Under the pieces are notes generated by a model. It made no database searches. It saw only the letters and a list, made by a program, of their open reading frames with translations, and was not told where the DNA came from. 64,000 bases of DNA from Lasiosphaeria ovina (Eukaryota > Ascomycota > Sordariomycetes > Sordariales > Lasiosphaeriaceae). The position numbers and the translations under genes are program-made. Of this stretch, positions 1 through 15,215 are shown one piece after another. Position 1 is the first letter of the stretch; each line of letters begins with the position of its first letter. The stretch covers positions 372,001 to 436,000 of the forward strand of contig JAULSN010000012.1 of assembly GCA_033439765.1 (NCBI GenBank), given 5' to 3'.

Positions 1-1307
1 TTTGTATATTCTAGCCTTCGTCATATGGAAGTCGACGTTCTTGGGGTCCAATTCCAAAGCCCTCTCGACATATTCCGTTGCTTTTGTAAGATCACGGCTC
101 ATATAGTAGTTGAAGTGCTGTGCCAAGAAGTACAGGGCCGCCCCTTCGCCTTTGGAACTATCGTCGTTGGATTTTCCCTTGCTGCCCGAACTGCTCTTGA
201 GCTCTTGGATGTATTCCTCGGCTAGAACGGGCAGTGTGTCCCTCTTGAACGGGTCTGAGAATAGATGTTTCAGGTTCGCAAACGTCGAAGGTACGCCCTT
301 GTCAAACATCTGGGTCAAGTAAGCCTTTGCAGCTTTTTGGAACCGGTCGCCTAGCAGTTTTGTCAGCACGGATCTCTCACCAAGGCTCCTGGTGCGAACT
401 TACCGTTCAAGAAATCTAGAGGCAGACGCCGTGCAGCATCAGAACGAGGGTATTTGGCGGCGTACTCGTCATAGACTGCTAGTCGAGCAGCCTCGGCCCC
501 CTCTGGGATGCCCAACGCTTCAACCAAGCCCTTATAGTAAACCGGGTGCTCCGGGTTCCTATCTAGTAACGCTCGGTAAGCCTTCGCCGCTTCTTCCTTC
601 TTGCCCAGCTGTGCTAGATAACGGGCACGAAGCTCCATGACGGCTAACCGGTCCAGACTGTGTTTCCCATCGATCTCAAGGTGGTCCAAGGCTCGCTGGA
701 CGTCTCCGGCCTCGGCAATTACTGAGTTCTTGTACAGGACTGCTTCCGAGTTCTCGAAATCGGTCTTCAGTGGGGCGGACGTCACAGACTTTTCGTATGT
801 CGTTAGGATGTTCTCTGCTTGCGGGAGGTTACCCTCGAGATGGTACGCAATTGCAAGAGCAGTCCAGTTTTGACGCAGGTGTGGCCTCGCTTTGAGCATG
901 ACAAACCTGCTCTGTACATAGCCCTGGTAGTCGCGCATCTGTATCTGCAGGATAGCCAGGTCACGCTGAATCTGATGCGAATCAGGCTCGAGCTTGAGCG
1001 CAAACTTGTAGGCCTTGATAGCCTCGTCAAAATTCTTGTTTGTGCGGTACAAAATGCCGTACACGTGCCAGCAGATGTGCGACTTCATATCGATGGTCAG
1101 CGCCTCCTTGGCGAGGGCAAATGCTTCTTCCGTCTTGCCCTGCGCATTCATGATCAGGGCCTTCATCGACATCGTGTCTCCATGCTTGGGATTCTTCTTC
1201 AGAATCTGCTCGGCCGCTTTGAGGCCTCGCTTATATTGCTTATCCTCATAATGGCGGATGACCGTACGGAAGAGGTTGGCCTCTCTTGTACTGAGTGTTT
1301 GCGGCAT
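1..1307 (-). CDS. nat1: NatA N-terminal acetyltransferase auxiliary subunit NAA15/Nat1 (3' part beyond window)
   Basis: The product is the ribosome-anchoring scaffold of the NatA complex, which acetylates the N-termini of nascent proteins with the catalytic partner NAA10. The N-terminus (MPQTLSTREANLFRTVIRHY) and successive TPR helices (residues ~10-290, e.g. GLKAAEQILKKNPKHGDTMS and WHVYGILYRTNKNFDEAIKA) match the family. Exon 1 is 404-1307. A 53-bp intron (351-403, donor GTAAGT, branch GCTGAC, acceptor CTAG on the minus strand) joins LDFLN to GDRFQKAAKAYL. Exon 2 runs 350-1 and leaves the window while still open. NAA15 proteins are normally about 800 residues, so roughly half is missing here. 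Family assignment is firm; the exon join is inferred from frame and conserved continuity. Confidence 0.93.
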
Positions 1308-2093
1308 CGGAAATAGATTGCGGGGGTTCTAGTGGTTCCTCGAAAGCACCGCGGTGACGGAGTCGGAATGCTGGGTTGCGATAGCTAATACGAAGCCCGA
1401 GGTTTCCGATATTTAGAGGTAATTGTCGTCTTTCCGTAGGAGACGAGAGGATCTGTCGGGGGGGAGGAGGGAAGGTTGGATGAGCGAGCCTTTTTTTCCT
1501 TCGCTAAAAAATGCCGGCCCGAGTTGAGTTGGCAATTCCCAAAACGCGCGGGCCACCAGGTTTGGATTTGGCAGAGTGCAAGAATAATATTTCCTGGAAC
1601 CTGAGAACCAAAACTAATCTTTCCCCAGGAGGAGCCCGATTCTCACAGGTTTGTTCCGCCAAGGCCGTGCGTTTCTTGGGTGCGTGTTGGTGAGTATGAC
1701 TTGGTGCCAACATCCTAGCAAAGGTTAGGTCCGATGAGGCGGCGCAGCGGAGCAACACTTGATTACGTAGGTAGCTGCCTTGCACCTCGCGTGCCTCCCT
1801 TCTTCGAGGTGCACACCCCCCACTTTAGGAACCCCTCATTTTCCCTACTTTTTTTCCTTTCGCAATAATCCGTTTCTGACCAACATGCAGAGTATTTCAC
1901 CCAGTGTGAAGTAACAATTGGGAAGAGTTACGACGCTACAAAAGCTGTTGGGGTAAATTCCCAATTGTACCCAGGTAGCTCGTAGTGACTTTGGTTAGGT
2001 ACAGTACAGTACATGCTACTCCGGTATCCCCATCCAACTCAACAAAGGACCTATGTTTCTCCAAATATTTATAAACATTTGTAGACATTCTTA
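1308..2093. other. intergenic region upstream of NAA15
   Basis: No coding signal is supportable. The stretch carries the presumed NAA15 promoter and 5' UTR (proximal to 1307) and the 3' end of the neighbouring gene at 2094. Pyrimidine-rich runs occur around 1480-1505 and 1790-1860. The small ORFs here have no recognisable similarity. Confidence 0.5.
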
Positions 2094-2722
2094 TTATAGT
2101 TGGGCAGTAGCTCTCTGCCATCCGGCAAGGGCCTCTTCCCAGATTTCAACGGTCTCTCCGCACCTTTCTTTGACGATACCCCAAGTCCTAGAGCGGATTA
2201 TGTTTTCGATGCCCCTCTCTTGCCTAACGACAGATGCTAACTTTTCAGTCCGGGGCTCATTTGGAAGGGATCTAGCCGAGTACGGATCGAGCCTCTCGTC
2301 AACAACCCTCTCCTGATTCTTCTCGTTCTTGGCTTCAATCCGTATCGGATCGTCAGGGTCGGGGCTCGTAGCGACCAGTGCGCAGTAGTTCAGGACGTCT
2401 GAGCGGGATTGCCAAGATGGAAACAAGACCTTGTCCTTGAAGCCCTTGCACGACTGCGCATCCACCTGGCGCGCAAGTGGTCGGGATGCTCGGTGTGATG
2501 TTGAAGATGGGTCAAACCCCGCTCTGGCAGGCGTCACCAAAGCATTGAGCTGTTGGTTTATAGGGTCATCGACGGAGCTCCGGGATATTCGTAAGAAATC
2601 TGCTCCTGGTCAGTATGTGCCCCAAAAGAAAGATGTTCAGTTGGGGGTCTCGTAGCCTGACCTCGAAGGGCGGTAGTCGAGAAACAAAAGTGCGGCGTCA
2701 GGTGCGGCGATGTTTGGCTCAT
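2094..2722 (-). CDS. MIX23 / caffeine-induced death protein 2 (Cid2) family protein
   Basis: Two exons give 188 residues. Exon 1 (2662-2722) begins MSQTSPHLTPHFCFSTTALR. A 62-bp intron (2600-2661, donor GTCAGG, branch ACTGAC, acceptor GCAG on the minus strand) follows. Exon 2 (2094-2599) continues DFLRISRSSVDDPINQQLNA and ends in a region with RTWGIVKERC. Spaced cysteines (SCKGF..., LNYC, KERC) and the terminal W..V.ERC motif fit the MIX23/Cid2 family, a small mitochondrial intermembrane-space cysteine protein in yeast and animals. The open frame alone would miss the N-terminus. Family naming rests on remembered motif similarity and is moderate; that the gene is real and spliced this way is more certain. 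Confidence 0.62.
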
Positions 2723-5700
2723 GCTGTCAGAAAGGGGCATCGCAGAGACAGCTGCGACCTCCTTTGTAGGAGCAGCTCGTCTCGACCACAGAATACCCGC
2801 CAGAGTGCCGATGAAGCAATTTCTAGTAATGTGCAGGGTTTGTTGTTCGGCGAGGGCAACTCACTACGCCCGGTGAAGATGCAACAAGTGAGAAGGTATT
2901 ATTGTTGACGGCTCTTATTAGTCGATTCGCGTTAATCTCGATCATGCCGGCGTTAACTTTTAGGCTCCTGCCTATGTATAATACTTGAGGTTGTCCGCAG
3001 AAGTGGGAGCATCATCAATCAGACCCTAGACGGACAACTTGAAGCTTTGGAGCTGAGTCAGCTGGCCGGCACGCTTTGACCACATGACAATGCAGCTTCG
3101 GGTACGGTAGGTACCTGGTAGTAGTTCCATGGTCTAGTCTAATACGTAACACTTTATATCCAATGTTGTTCCCTGGCTGGTTGGTCTTGCCTTTTAAGAC
3201 ACAATGATGTCACTTTATTACCCTAATGTAGGGAACAACACGACGTCAATCCGAGGTGTTCTCTGCGCAGAGGTAAAGGCCCCTACTTATACTTGTATAT
3301 GTTTAAATCTTAGGTGATTCGATAGCCATAACCCTCCATCTTCCCCATGTAAGGATGATCTTGAAATAAGATGCACGAGTGACAAGACAGCCGTTTGAAC
3401 CCTGAGCAAGGTCTTGGTGGCTGCGTGCCCGCTACTACCCAGTTGGAAAGGGACTGGCTGAGCTTGAGCGGCCATCTGATAGCTCAAAACGGTGTGGTCG
3501 CTTGTTTGATAACCGCTCGAGAAGACTAGCTGCCGTTAATGGAAAGACGGTGATTCGCAACTGCTTGATATCTTTTAAGTTTCCGTCGACCAGCAAATGA
3601 GCTTCAACTCTGGGAAAATTCTGGATGAGGCTCCCAGATTTACTTGCTACATAAGTACAACTACACGAGTACAACTAGAGTCCCTTCGTTAAGCTTGAAA
3701 CTTTGTGTTTTCTTCGTCGATGGAAAGTTCCTAGGTGGCCACAGAGTAGGACGGTCGGCTCTACTGTCTTAAGTACTTCTTAGTACTAGTAGGCAACTGC
3801 CATTGGTGTAGAGGGTGTAGAGGCTTAGGTACATTAGAAACGCTAGCTCTGCGGGAGCTCTGGGCCCACGGACCGAGTCGAGCTACCCGAAAGACCCCGC
3901 TTAAGCCCGTTAATAATTCCGCTAGATCGGCAGCTCCGGCACCGTGGTGTCTTACAGACAGTACGAATCGACAATAAAAGCATTAGGTAACTACAGAGTA
4001 TCTCGTAATAAGTTCACCGTCAGTTCGGCCTAATAGCGCTAGCCTCGAAGATTCCTTGGGCCATATAGTGAAGGGTACGGGTATGCAACCCGGGCAGAAG
4101 CGTTTAAGTACCACAAAGACTCAACGTTGGGTTCTGCTACTTTAGTTATCGTGGGTACTGAACGGAGTAGTCGGCCCGCAAAGCCGGCTCGGGATTTTCA
4201 GCCTCGCAACGGGTACAGACATGCATTAGGGGAACCCAGCAAGGTACAGAGTACGTGAAAGATACTTACCTAGGTACCAAAACTTATATACGCTGAACTT
4301 AGGCACGAGCTTTACCTACAAAGGCCGCACATGAAATACTAAGGTATATCTCACGCTACGTAAGCAAGGTACCTTGCTTATTACCTACATATTACCTGAG
4401 TTACGTGACCCCAGAGAGACGAGCCAACACGAGACCTAGAGACGGGGCTGGACTTTGTGCTCCGGGTTTACCAATCCTGGATAAGAACTTGGAAATTAGT
4501 ACCCAAGACTCACCCAGGTGCTCTCGGGATTTAGCTGATTCTTACAATTGATAACATATACTCCGTATACGCAACCTAGACAAGATAAGACGTACGTCGA
4601 GGTAAAGCACCTCATCGCTCAAGTTCTCAACCTCAAGGATCAGCGGCGAATGAACCGCGGCGGCAACAGGGGGTCTGGACGATACAGATGCATTTACACA
4701 CACAATATGCTCGGTAAGCTGGTACAGTACCTGACATACCTTGGTAAGTAGGTACCAATCGCCCCAGGGCATCTGCCAAAGTTAAAGAGCCTAATATGCC
4801 ACGTTCAAATCAGCCAAAACACTTGCAATTTGGCTGGCCACGAGTGATGCCCGGCCTTCATTCATACCCGAGTCGGAACGGTCGGGCGGGGAACGTGAAG
4901 AATAAAAATAAACCAGAGTGCCTAGAAAGACGCAAACCCCCAAGAGTTGCAGAAAATAGCAGTGTCGCTATATCGCCTCCCCTCTCAGAGGCCCAGGGAA
5001 CGGGATGCGGAGATCATTGAGCCCGTTCAGCCACAATTCAGTCGTGTTCGACTTCCAAAGCTGATTGAAGACTCTTCAACCAAGTGCTTAAACTGGAGCA
5101 GCAATAAAAGGCGCGCATTGGCCTCGGGCCCAACGGGCAAGGGTGTCGAGGATAAATGGCCGCCCCGGATGCGGCCCATTAAAAGCTTCCTGACGAGGAG
5201 ATATTGTACATACCTTATGTGCCTAGGCGAGTGTGGAGGCGGCGCAGCCAGCGTGGAGCTGCTGACGGCGGACCTGGGAATGCAAGTTGAAGCAAGTTCT
5301 ATGTACTACTATCGTAGTACGCATCGGTGGAAGGGTAACCTTTCGCATACTACCCTACCCTTGTGGCTCACAACAAGCAACAATGCACAAGGTGCCCAGA
5401 CTGTTACCTAGCTTGAGCAACGTCCTCTGCGCCTGGTTGAAGCGAGAAGCTGCTAGGTGACATGTGAAGTGGGGGCGAAGGCGGCAACGACAGAGACTAC
5501 CCTCCCAACCCAGTTCCATCGCGGCCTCCTCGTCTCAGTTCCCGCGAGGGCCACGCCATTTCCCATAAAAAGGAGTAGGCCGCCTCAGGGGCAAACCAGC
5601 GAGAACTCGGCCGGAATTGCATATGTGACGACCACTTGGTCCGGCTAGCCACAACGAAGATACGTCTCAATAATCAGCTCGACTCGATGCATGGTATATG

Positions 5701-8061
5701 TCGACGAATAGGCTGGGGCGTTTCTTCCGGGCAGAAGCGAAGCTGCATGTTTACTTGTTTCATATGGGATAAAAGGAGGGCGGAAAGCCCTCAACTTGGG
5801 CCGTCTTGCAGGATACAACCGAGAAGGCCGTCGGCTTTGCGTCGTTCGCGGTTGGCGGTAGCCGCGCGACATCCGTGAATGGGGAAACAGCCATAGGACT
5901 ACGGACGACCTAGGCAGAACATCAAAGAGTTGACCCTCAATGGTTTAGATACTATAGATAGCGCTCGCCCTACCTGGTGCTCGGCCTAGACTCTAGCGCC
6001 CCGCGTCCTGTATCTGGGAGGTTTTGTATCATGGTTTGAATCGCCAATTTGCTTAACCTCTCGAGTTTACAGGTTTCTTTTCCTCTACCTAGCCGAGCCC
6101 CCAAGGTATGGCTTGGTGCTGGGAATGCCTACGCGACCAAATGCTAATTAGGACCCGTGGTATCTTCTCTCGGTTTCTTGGAGGAACCTTCCGCATTTGT
6201 TCATATGCGGCATATCTATAGAGGAAAGAAGTACCCCAGTACTACCTAAGGAACCTACCTAGGTACCTTATATCCCTAAGGTAAGGTAGGTAGAACAGTA
6301 GATCTTCAAGTACCTACGTATCTTTAATATGTACTATACGCAAGACAACTTACCAAGTCTAGGCACATGTATAGTTTAGGTACTGGTATCTCTAAGCAAG
6401 GTGCTCCGTTACAACCGTGCGAGTAAATTAACACATATCTGAGTAGGTTACTACATCTTCTTGCCTTGGGATGCCTTGCTGAGGAATACCTAGACCTCTT
6501 TGCTCTACGACTCGTGTTTATAAATACATGTTCATAGAGGACGTCACTGCGAGATGTTGATAATACAGAGGCCCTATGCTTTGATAAAGTAACGAGTAAT
6601 GACTTTCATTCGAGGGCGGCGGTAGGCAAAATGGTTGAGTGCCTTCTCCATTTGAGCTAGTCCGGATGCTAGGGTAGACACTATGCAAAGGTCAGATTGA
6701 TCTAACGCGATCCCCTGCGGCGCGACAAAGGTCGTACCTTACCTACCACCTAAGCGTCATGCCTGATGTTAATACACCCGACTTTGAAGTTCCGGATACT
6801 TACCTACGCGGAAAGTATCCAGGCTGTGCTATAACAATCATCATATAACACACGTGGGTACCTACCAGGTACCCACCTATCTAGGTACTTAGGTAGAAGG
6901 TCAGCCGAATTTCGAACTCGTAGACAAACATACCCACCCGCTACATTAGATCGTCGTGCTCTAGCTACACTACAGGATAGTGCATGTAGCCCACTGTCCT
7001 AAGATCTACGCAGCACGGGGTAGTAAAGATGTGTTATAATCTCATTAAGCGAGAGTTGCGTTAAATTCATGTTTGCCGGATTATACAGACTTCAGGTTTC
7101 CTAGGCCATCTTTGTCATCTGGGGTTGTGGTTTTCGACGCGAGGGGTGGATGCTGGCTGTAAAAATTGACACGGAGCTGGCTTGGACTAAGGTAGTAGCG
7201 GGCGATGGCTTTCTCGTAACGGGCCAATGGCTTTGTTCCCGCAACGGGAAATCTACACCATTCTTCACTCCAGGTGGCCACAGCGCCCATCCCTGCAGAA
7301 TGGCTGGCTTGCGTGCATACCACCCTCCTTACCTCCTTTCCCCCTCCTCGCCCCAAAAATGGAAGAGAAAGATGGAGGTAGAAGGTTAGGTAGTTCATGC
7401 CTCTGCCGCCCCAGACGATCTAAGATCCATCGTCATCTTAATCGCTGACCCCGGTCGACGAAGTCGAAACAGCCTGTTTAACCTTGGTTATCTATTATCC
7501 CAATAAACCCCCTGCGCAGCCATAGGTACCTGCCTCCCTGAAATCTGCAAGACACACCCAGGTTAAGCTTCACTGCATCGTCGCATAAGGAATTGACTCC
7601 ACAACGTTCGTACGGAGTACTTCCGGCTACTATTGTAGTGTATATTCGGCACGCCAAGTCTACACACATTTAAGAATTCAGGGAACCAGGGATCGCGCAA
7701 AGCGACCGGGGCCCAAAACCCCCGTTAAGCCCCAGAGACAGGGGGGCAGGAATTTAAAATCGTCGAAGGAGACGTCTGGAGTAATGAAGCACTGTGCGCA
7801 GACCTGAATTACTCCATGTCATTGTACGCTGAATGGCCTGCAGTGCTAGGAAGCGTGTATTTTCACCTTGCACGGGCCGGCCTTATATCTAGGAAGCTGG
7901 GTAGGTGGGTATCGAAATATTTGTGAGGAGACACATCGGGAACAAGGTAGGCCAGTTCGTCCATAGGGAACCCGGCCCAGGGTCGCGTCGTCCCCTGTCC
8001 CTTTTTTTCTGGTCTGGCCAGGAACCGTGGCTCCATAAAAAAATCTAATTAAATTCCCAGT
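2723..8061. other. 5.3 kb gene-poor intergenic region
   Basis: No ORF here has recognisable protein character; the longest (4947-5411, 154 codons) has no domain, no good start context and no plausible splice partner. The DNA between ~3.7 and 7.1 kb is rich in short palindromic GGTACC/CCTAGG/TACCTAGGTA-type words (e.g. near 4267, 6255 and 6850-6895). Such words recur in ascomycete intergenic DNA. No tRNA, terminal repeat or transposase remnant could be supported. Confidence 0.5.
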
Positions 8062-8409
8062 ATGGCTCAATCCTCCGAGTTGTTCCAGGCTCGACCGCAA
8101 CTTCTGGACTCGAGTCCACTCAAGTCGCGCGCTCAGCTGATTCAGGTGCAGCATCATCAACCAGAACAGACGTTGCCACCTAGGCAGCTGCCACAACCAC
8201 AACCAGCACCACCACCAACGGGCGACGCGAAGACGAACCGCCAGAGCGCGCATTACAATACCGCTAGCCTCGGTGCCGGCCACGCATCCGGAGGCGTAGT
8301 GACAACGGGGTTCCGGATGGTGACTCGACGGTCAATGCCTACCCAAACGAACGATCGCGTGTCGACCGCCGGCTCTGCAGACTCGGTCGAAGGCCACCAC
8401 GCAGACTAG
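8062..8409 (+). other. Q/P-rich upstream ORF in the leader of the Zn2Cys6 regulator
   Basis: An ATG-initiated 115-codon ORF rich in Q, P and S ends in TAG at 8407-8409, only 48 bp before the chosen start of the transcription factor and in the same reading frame as its first exon. It may be a uORF that limits translation of the regulator, or an N-terminal exon whose in-frame stop is removed by splicing (a weak GTGTCG donor at 8359 with the acceptor CTAG at 8409 would keep frame). The sequence alone does not decide. Confidence 0.35.
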
Positions 8410-8457
8410 AACGGAACACGGTGCAACGGCGATCCGCCGTTGACCTCCTCGCCGCTA

Positions 8458-11055
<2,598 letters not shown>

Positions 11056-12779
11056 GCAGGAGGATACCTGGGAAACCCTTACGATTATACGCACACAGGG
11101 TGGTTTGAAAACGCACATGTTACGAACCCTCGACATAACTGTGCCCCATCCACAGGATCCGGCTCACAATCCAGCACACGCGTGACCGCATACGTTATGC
11201 CTTGTTTTGCCGCAAGGTTTATGGAGCAGTCCGACAGTTTCCTTAGCCTGCATTTACGATTTTAGAGATAAAAGGACGGCGTTACTGGCTTGCCAGCTAT
11301 GTTTTCGATGGAAGGGAACGGGGCTAACGGATAACCATCGACGAGGCCGATCAATGGGACTAAAAGATAAGGAGGCGGGTGGCAATGGCATGATGCGGCA
11401 TGGTACGGCATATTAAGTCCACGGTGCATAGGGAGGTTGGGATACTTTAAAGCGCTCGCATTTGCATTTATCGGCAAGTAACAGGCTTTTGTGGTTTTTC
11501 TGTCGCCTGTTTGGTGGTGTTTTCTTGTATTTTTACTAGCCATATTCGAGCTTCAGCCGTAGCGACATAGAGGTGATAATATAAAGGGAGGATTGTAGTA
11601 TACTGCCATAGCCGAGTAACTTGTTTATCGAGTGAAGTTAACGTGGTTGGGTTCTAAACTGAACCGGTTGCTTTTTGTGAATTGACGACGGAATTAAGTG
11701 CCTCGTGTAGTGTAGGTGCCTATAACTGTTCCGTAGACATCAATAGAGAAAACGATCGAGCTAGCAAAACCTAGGTAAGTAAGAACCTCAAGGAGTATCT
11801 TACTTCTTATATCAAAGGTATATGGGTAAGTACCAAGTAAGTATCTAGACCCTTGCCTTCTTTTTCCCGTTGAGAAATTCTCGTTATATTATATAGTCCA
11901 GGACAATGGATGGGTACGAAAGTTTATCATCCTACCTATGCCCAGTCCCGGGCCGAGCCGAATGGAGACAGTCAGGGCTCGGACTCAGGCAACTAGTGGA
12001 ACGGAGGGTTACGGAGTAAAAACGAAAAAGAGGGACTTGGAGTCGCGGGGCGCGGACATAACGGTGGGAAACGTGGATCAATCAAATCGCCTGCCCAATG
12101 CCCAGCAAAAACACCACCTGTAAGCTCGACTAACCACAACAACAACAACCGTTACAACACAATAACACGTCCATTCAGTATCCTTGCTTGCAGGATGAAT
12201 TTATTATGCCATAAGCTATGGCAACAATGATTCCCTTTAAGACCGAGGGACCGAGGCTAGCAGCCTACAGAGGAACGTCATATCAAGCCCAAAACTCAGT
12301 AACACTTAGGACTCTAAAAGGTAGGAAACCGAAACCCAATAATAGGTAACCAAGGAAGGGGCTCGCTTTTCTCGTTGCCTCTTTATTGTATTGTCTGTCT
12401 ATTTCTCGGGCCTCGGTTGACGAGCCCATGTCGTTTATTCCTTCCCTTTAAGAAACAAACACTCCCGCACAGAAATATGATCAGATATGTTAAACGCCTC
12501 CCGTTGGGTGTGTGGGTGGGATATCTCATGAGCCAAAGCCAACGCCGTACTTTTGTTGAAAATGTGTACCAGACCTACCGCTTTTAATACCCAGCCAACC
12601 TTTGCAAAGCCCGTACCATGCAACCCGTGCCTGTTGAAAACCATGCTCTGAAACCCCTAAACACATGCTAGTGAGAAGTGCCCAAGACCCGTTGTGTTGA
12701 AGAAGATCCCTTATAACGAGCTACTTCACACCACACCCCGAACTAGAAGAGCCAGGGTGAGTATACAACACATCAAATA
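11056..12779. other. intergenic region between convergent genes
   Basis: This is the space between the 3' ends of the plus-strand regulator and the minus-strand SAHH gene. It should hold both 3' UTRs. No ORF shows protein character. AT-rich TAGGTAAGTA-type words occur near 11770-11850, and one TACGGAGTA word lies near 12010. Confidence 0.5.
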
Positions 12780-14261
12780 TTAATAACGGTAGCTGAGTGG
12801 GAGTCAAATTAGCGACATCTAGAAAAGCGGGGCTGAGTTAGGACTTACTGGTCGCTCTTGTAGGGACCCTCGACGCCCAGGCCAAGGTACTCGGCCTGAG
12901 TTCCGGTAAGGGTCGTAAGCTCGACATTGACATGATCCAAGTGAAGTCGTGCAACCTCCTCGTCCAAGATTTTCGGCAAAACGTAGACCTGCTTCTCGAG
13001 CTTGCCGCTCTTGGCAAATTCCACATACTTCTTGGAGAACGCTTCGTCGCTGTTCTTGTAAAGCATGATCTGAGCAAGCACCTGGTTGGTGAAGCTGCAT
13101 GACATGACGAACGAGCTGTGTCCGGTGGCACACCCTAGGTTGACAAGGCGGCCCTCGGCGAGCAGAATGATGTGGCGGCCGTTCTTCATCAAGAAGCGGT
13201 CGACCTGGGGCTTGATGTTCTGCACCGACTGGGCGTTAGCCTTGAGCCAGGCAACATCAATTTCAATGTCAAAGTGGCCAATATCTGTATCACAAGTTAG
13301 CAATATCCGCTCGGGGTCTCGCAGCGTGCATACAATCGGCACTGGGGTAGCGTGACTTACTGCACACAATGGCATCGTTGGGCATCTCCAGGAAGTGCTT
13401 GTCAACCAAAATATCGCGGCAGCCAGTTGTCGTTACGAAAATCTGGCCAACCTTGGCGGCCTTCTCCATCGTAGTGACTTGGAATCCAGCCATGGCCGCC
13501 TGGAGAGCGTTGATGGGGTCCACCTCAGTGACGAGCACACGGGCGCCCATGCCCTGAAGAGCCATGGCGCAGCCCTTGCCGACATCACCGAACCCGGCAA
13601 CAACACCGATCTTTCCAGCAATCATCACGTCGGTGGCACGCTTGATGCCGTCAATCAACGACTCGCGGCAACCATAGAGGTTGTCGAACTTGGACTTGGT
13701 GACCGAGTCGTTGACATTGATGGCCGGCACAAGCAAAGAACCGCTCTTGAGCATGCGGTACAGGTGATGAACACCCGTTGTGGTCTCTTCGGAAACACCA
13801 TAGCAGTCCTTGAGCATCTCAGGGTACTTGTCATGCACCAGATGTGTCAAGTCGCCGCCGTCGTCCAGGATCAGGTTAAGACTCTTGCCGTCCTTGAAAG
13901 CAACAAGCTGTTGTTCCAGGCACCAGTTGTACTCCTCCTCCGTCTCGCCCTTCCACGCAAATACGGGAACGCCGACGGCGGCAATGGCGGCGGCGGCGTG
14001 GTCTTGAGTGCTGAAAATGTTGCAAGACGTCCAGGTAACCTCAGCACCCAAAGACGTGAGGGTCTCGATCAAGACGGCAGTCTGAATCGTCATGTGCAGG
14101 CAGCCTGCAATCCGGGCACCCTTCAATGGTTGGTCGGCAGCGTACTTCTTACGGGTGGCCATTAGGCCCGGCATCTCGTTCTCGGCCATCTCAATCTCCT
14201 TGCGCCCGAAGGCAGCGAGGGACAGGTCTGCGACCTTGAACTTGTTGGCAGGAGCAGCCAT
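12780..14261 (-). CDS. sahH: adenosylhomocysteinase (S-adenosyl-L-homocysteine hydrolase)
   Basis: The enzyme hydrolyses S-adenosylhomocysteine to adenosine and homocysteine, relieving product inhibition of methyltransferases in the cytosol. Three exons (13361-14261, 12849-13284, 12780-12792) give 449 residues, the usual eukaryotic length. The start is ATGGCTGCTCCTGCC at 14261. Visible hallmarks are the N-terminal substrate region with [11 protein letters not shown], the NAD-binding loop [20 protein letters not shown]-like TTTGCRDI, and [12 protein letters not shown] after the 76-bp intron 13285-13360. The frame after exon 2 runs into a stop at GPYKSDQ. Splicing a 56-bp intron (12793-12848, donor GTAAGT, branch CCTAAC, acceptor CTCAG) instead adds a 13-nt exon that restores the family's invariant C-terminus HYRY followed by TAA. 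A probable 5' UTR intron lies at 14277-14357 (GTAAGT...CCAG). Confidence 0.97.
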
Positions 14262-15215
14262 ATTGACGGTAATATTCTGGAACGTTTCAGTGATCAGTCC
14301 CAATTCAAAGACCAAAGGCGGTGGGCAATCGGATTTGAAGAAGCCAATATGACTTACATGTGGAAACGGGGAGACGAAGGAAGGAGGGCACAATGTAGCC
14401 ACTAAATTGTGCAATGTGGAATGTCAGCTCCTGCCCAGCAATTTACTTAACAAGAGGCAACTAGGACTGCGGATTAAGATAGACAGTACGTCGCATCTTC
14501 TGGGAGGCCTCACCTTTAGTAGGGTAAGTTGTTGGTTGTGAATGAGGGAGGACGTTGAGGAATGAAGGAGGGGAAAGAGAAAATGGAAGATCAAAGGCGG
14601 GCAGGCGGTGGGGGGGAAAAAAGTCTGGATAGACAGCACAGTACGGCGGTACCTCGCCCCACCGGCACCTGTCGGTGTGAGAATGGGTCGGGTTAACCCA
14701 ATTTCGGCTACCCCCCACCTGCCTGACCCTCCCAGCGCCGATTCGGACTGTCAGAAATCGGAATGAAGCCCCTGAAGCGGGGTTCGGCATTCGGTTTCCG
14801 TACACAGTCGGACCGGACCTCGAACTGAAACGGCCTCGCGAGTAAACCTAGGGTTGCCGCACTCGCAGTAAAATGCAAGCAGGTTTTAATATCTCACTCT
14901 TATCCCGACCATGGCTAAAGACTGTAAATATCTCGGCAAGCCTAAATATGCAAGTCACCGGGCGGTTTCCTCGTGACCCAAATGCAGACACGAAAACCAT
15001 CTTGATCTGCTCAATAAGAATGGGAGGGAACATGTGCTAGTTCCTGGTGCTGTGACTTTACAATACGGAGGTGCGCTGATTGTGAGGCTGAGGCCAAGCT
15101 TCGGTAGTAACATGTCAACAACCGACATTACAGCCCGAAGCGCCAAACCTAATGCCATCTAAGACCCCCGAGCTACAATTCATGGTCCATCAACGCACCT
15201 CTCAACTAGCCCACA
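14262..15215. other. SAHH promoter/5' UTR and downstream region of eIF3h
   Basis: The region contains the SAHH leader, including the inferred 5' UTR intron (14277-14357), and pyrimidine-rich stretches on the minus strand around 14520-14640, common in strong fungal promoters. No ORF with protein character is present. Confidence 0.5.

Noticed and set aside
4947..5411. 154-codon ORF in the gene-poor region
   Set aside because: No domain, no conserved composition, no splice or neighbour support.
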